This document shows, piece by piece, positions 4,883-6,221 of a stretch of DNA of 6,221 nucleotides. Position numbers and translations under genes: made by a program. Under the pieces are notes generated by a model. The model did no database searches. It saw only the letters and a program-made list of their open reading frames with translations, and was not told the DNA's origin. The number at the start of each line of letters is the position of its first letter. The stretch's first letter is position 1. The stretch is taken from NCBI GenBank assembly GCA_023249205.1, contig JAHFDC010000057.1:1-6221 (forward strand), read 5' to 3'. This DNA comes from Candidatus Methylomirabilota bacterium. Lineage in GTDB: Bacteria > Methylomirabilota > Methylomirabilia > Methylomirabilales > JACPAU01.

Positions 4883-6221
4883 TTATAGGCCTGACGCGGA
4901 AAATATCAACCCCTCCAGGGTGGCGGCCACATTCTCGGTCTTCTCGAGGGCAAGGCAGGTCTCCGCGAGACGGCGGCGGTCCTCCAAGGGGAGATCTCCG
5001 GCCAGCGCGTTGAACTTGGCCAGGAGATCCATCTCGCTCATCGGGTTCTTCGGATCGCCCCGGGGGATGTCCACCCGGATCGTGTCGGTCCCGGCAGCGG
5101 TCTCGAGTTCGACGATGGCCGGCCACTGCTCCGGGTAGGCGGCGTCCAGGGCCGGGTCATGGACCAGGCGGACCTTCCCGAGGAGGGTCTGGACCGCCTT
5201 CTCCTTCAGGCGAGCGTCGGTGAAGGCGTCCGGCCCCGCGCCGCCGTGAAGGAGCGCCGTGGCCACGCAGTAGGGGACGCTGAACTTGGCCGCGTAGGGC
5301 GTCGTCGGCTCCACCGGCTCCAGAAGCCGGTGGGCGGCCCCGTAGAGGCGGACCGTCACCGACCGGATGGTCTTTGGGTCGGGACGGTGCTTCTCTCGCA
5401 GCAGGAGGGCGGCGTCAATGCTCGAGTGGATGTGGTAGCAGGCGGCGGAGGCCTTGAAGGCGGTCCCCAGGATTCGGAACGTTCCGCCCCCCAGCCCCTC
5501 GGTGAGGCGGGCGGGGTCCCCCCCCTGGGCCATGGCCCGCAGGAACCCCTTCTCCCCCTCGAGGATCCGAGTGGCGGCCGTGAAGCCCCGCTCGGCGAGC
5601 AGCGCGCTCAGAATACCGTCGTGGGCCGCCTTGGCCGGGTGGAGTTGCTTGGACATGGCGCCATCCACCAGGAACTCCCAGAGGCCCGCGGCGGCCGTCC
5701 CCGCGCTGCCGAGGGCGGCCGCGAGGCGTCCGCTGTCCAGGCCGAGCAGTTTCCCGGCAGCGGCGGCGGCAGCGAAGGTGCCGCAGGTCCCTGTGGTGTG
5801 CCAGTAGTCGTAGTGGCGCTGGCCGGCCGCCTCCCCGAGGCGGATCCCAACCTCGTAGCCGGCCACGATGGCCCCCAGGAGGTCCGCTCCCGAGGCGCCC
5901 TCCCGCTCCGCCACCGCCAAGGCCGCGGGGATCACGGTGGCTCCCGGGTGGAAGACCGCCTGCCTGTGCACGTCGTCCATCTCCACCACGTGGGAGGCGC
6001 CGGCGTTGACCAATGCCGCCAGGGGGGCGGAGGTCTTGGAGCCGTCCGGGAGGAGGGTGGCCTCGGGCCTCCCCCCCAACTCGCGCGCAACATCGAGGAG
6101 GATGGCGGTGGGCTTCGCCTTTGCCCCGGCCAGCGCCGAGCCGAACCAGTCCAGGACGCACCAGCGGGCCATCCGCCGGACGTCCTCCGGCAGGGCTTTC
6201 GCGTCCAGCAGTTCGGTAAAG
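4883..6221 (-). CDS. MmgE/PrpD-family protein (N-terminus outside window)
   Basis: The frame is open to the right edge, so the gene is 5'-truncated by the window; 445 complete codons are visible, ending in TAA. The 16 residues before the first visible internal Met (6172) continue the family N-terminal helix, ending LPEDVRR before the ARWCVLDWFGSALAGA segment. Counting from the first complete codon, family landmarks are HVVEMDD (77-83), FHPG (90-93), HTTGTCGTF (141-149), DGAMSKQLHP (186-195), FKASAACYHIH (255-265) and AKFSVPYC (311-318). H91, H141, K191 and K256 fall at spacings close to those I recall for the active-site His/Lys residues of cis-aconitate decarboxylase, a family member, so an active enzyme is plausible. 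Known members include 2-methylcitrate dehydratase (PrpD) and cis-aconitate decarboxylase, but many bacterial paralogues have unknown substrates. No methylcitrate-cycle neighbour is visible, so prpD is not assigned. Confidence 0.93.
   Translation of the reverse strand, partial: FTELLDAKALPEDVRRMARWCVLDWFGSALAGAKAKPTAILLDVARELGGRPEATLLPDGSKTSAPLAALVNAGASHVVEMDDVHRQAVFHPGATVIPAALAVAEREGASGADLLGAIVAGYEVGIRLGEAAGQRHYDYWHTTGTCGTFAAAAAAGKLLGLDSGRLAAALGSAGTAAAGLWEFLVDGAMSKQLHPAKAAHDGILSALLAERGFTAATRILEGEKGFLRAMAQGGDPARLTEGLGGGTFRILGTAFKASAACYHIHSSIDAALLLREKHRPDPKTIRSVTVRLYGAAHRLLEPVEPTTPYAAKFSVPYCVATALLHGGAGPDAFTDARLKEKAVQTLLGKVRLVHDPALDAAYPEQWPAIVELETAAGTDTIRVDIPRGDPKNPMSEMDLLAKFNALAGDLPLEDRRRLAETCLALEKTENVAATLEGLIFSASGL

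Noticed and set aside
3781..5013. 410-codon open frame on the plus strand opposite the ABC ATPase
   Set aside because: It spans antisense to the ATPase, the spacer and the end of the MmgE/PrpD gene, with no domain-like motifs and no sensible ribosome binding context.
5415..6161. 248-codon alternative minus-strand frame inside the MmgE/PrpD gene
   Set aside because: It is a shifted frame with Arg/Gly/Pro-rich translation; the other frame carries all the MmgE/PrpD landmarks without interruption.
6170..6172. ATG at 6172 as the start of the MmgE/PrpD gene
   Set aside because: The frame stays open to the window edge and the 16 upstream residues read as the usual family N-terminal helix, so the real start is outside the window.

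Overview
The window is G+C-rich DNA that looks like an ordinary bacterial chromosome. All five supportable genes lie on the minus strand and cover almost the whole window. Strong G/C third-position bias, a GldA/F/G-type ABC cassette and an MmgE/PrpD-family enzyme fit a high-GC Gram-negative soil or sediment bacterium. Methylomirabilota/Rokubacteria-like or deltaproteobacterial-type lineages are possible, but this is an impression from gene content and composition, not a placement. No RNA gene, CRISPR array, insertion sequence or prophage was seen.

In transcription order (right to left), the right edge holds an MmgE/PrpD-family protein (4883-6221) whose N-terminus lies outside the window. A 118-bp spacer (4765-4882) follows, with two possible hairpins and a G-tract cluster. 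Then comes a tightly packed four-gene cassette: an ABC ATPase (3823-4764), an ABC-2 type permease (3054-3821), a GldG-family membrane-anchored auxiliary protein (1607-3052), and a DUF4340-family protein (1-1610) that runs off the left edge. The junctions are a 1-nt gap, a 1-nt gap and a 4-nt ATGA overlap. Each downstream gene has a Shine-Dalgarno-like sequence inside the end of the gene before it, so the four are very probably one translationally coupled operon.

The likely arrangement is that the ATPase dimer drives a membrane core formed by the permease, while the GldG-like and DUF4340 proteins are membrane-anchored with large extracytoplasmic domains that dock on or extend that core. The same set is related to the GldA/GldF/GldG ABC complex named in Bacteroidetes gliding, but similar cassettes occur in many non-gliding bacteria, where the substrate is not established to my knowledge. 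The most notable sequence-level feature is the DUF4340 protein, which consists of at least four tandem copies of a unit of about 136 residues. The MmgE/PrpD gene is probably a separate transcription unit with an unrelated catabolic role.
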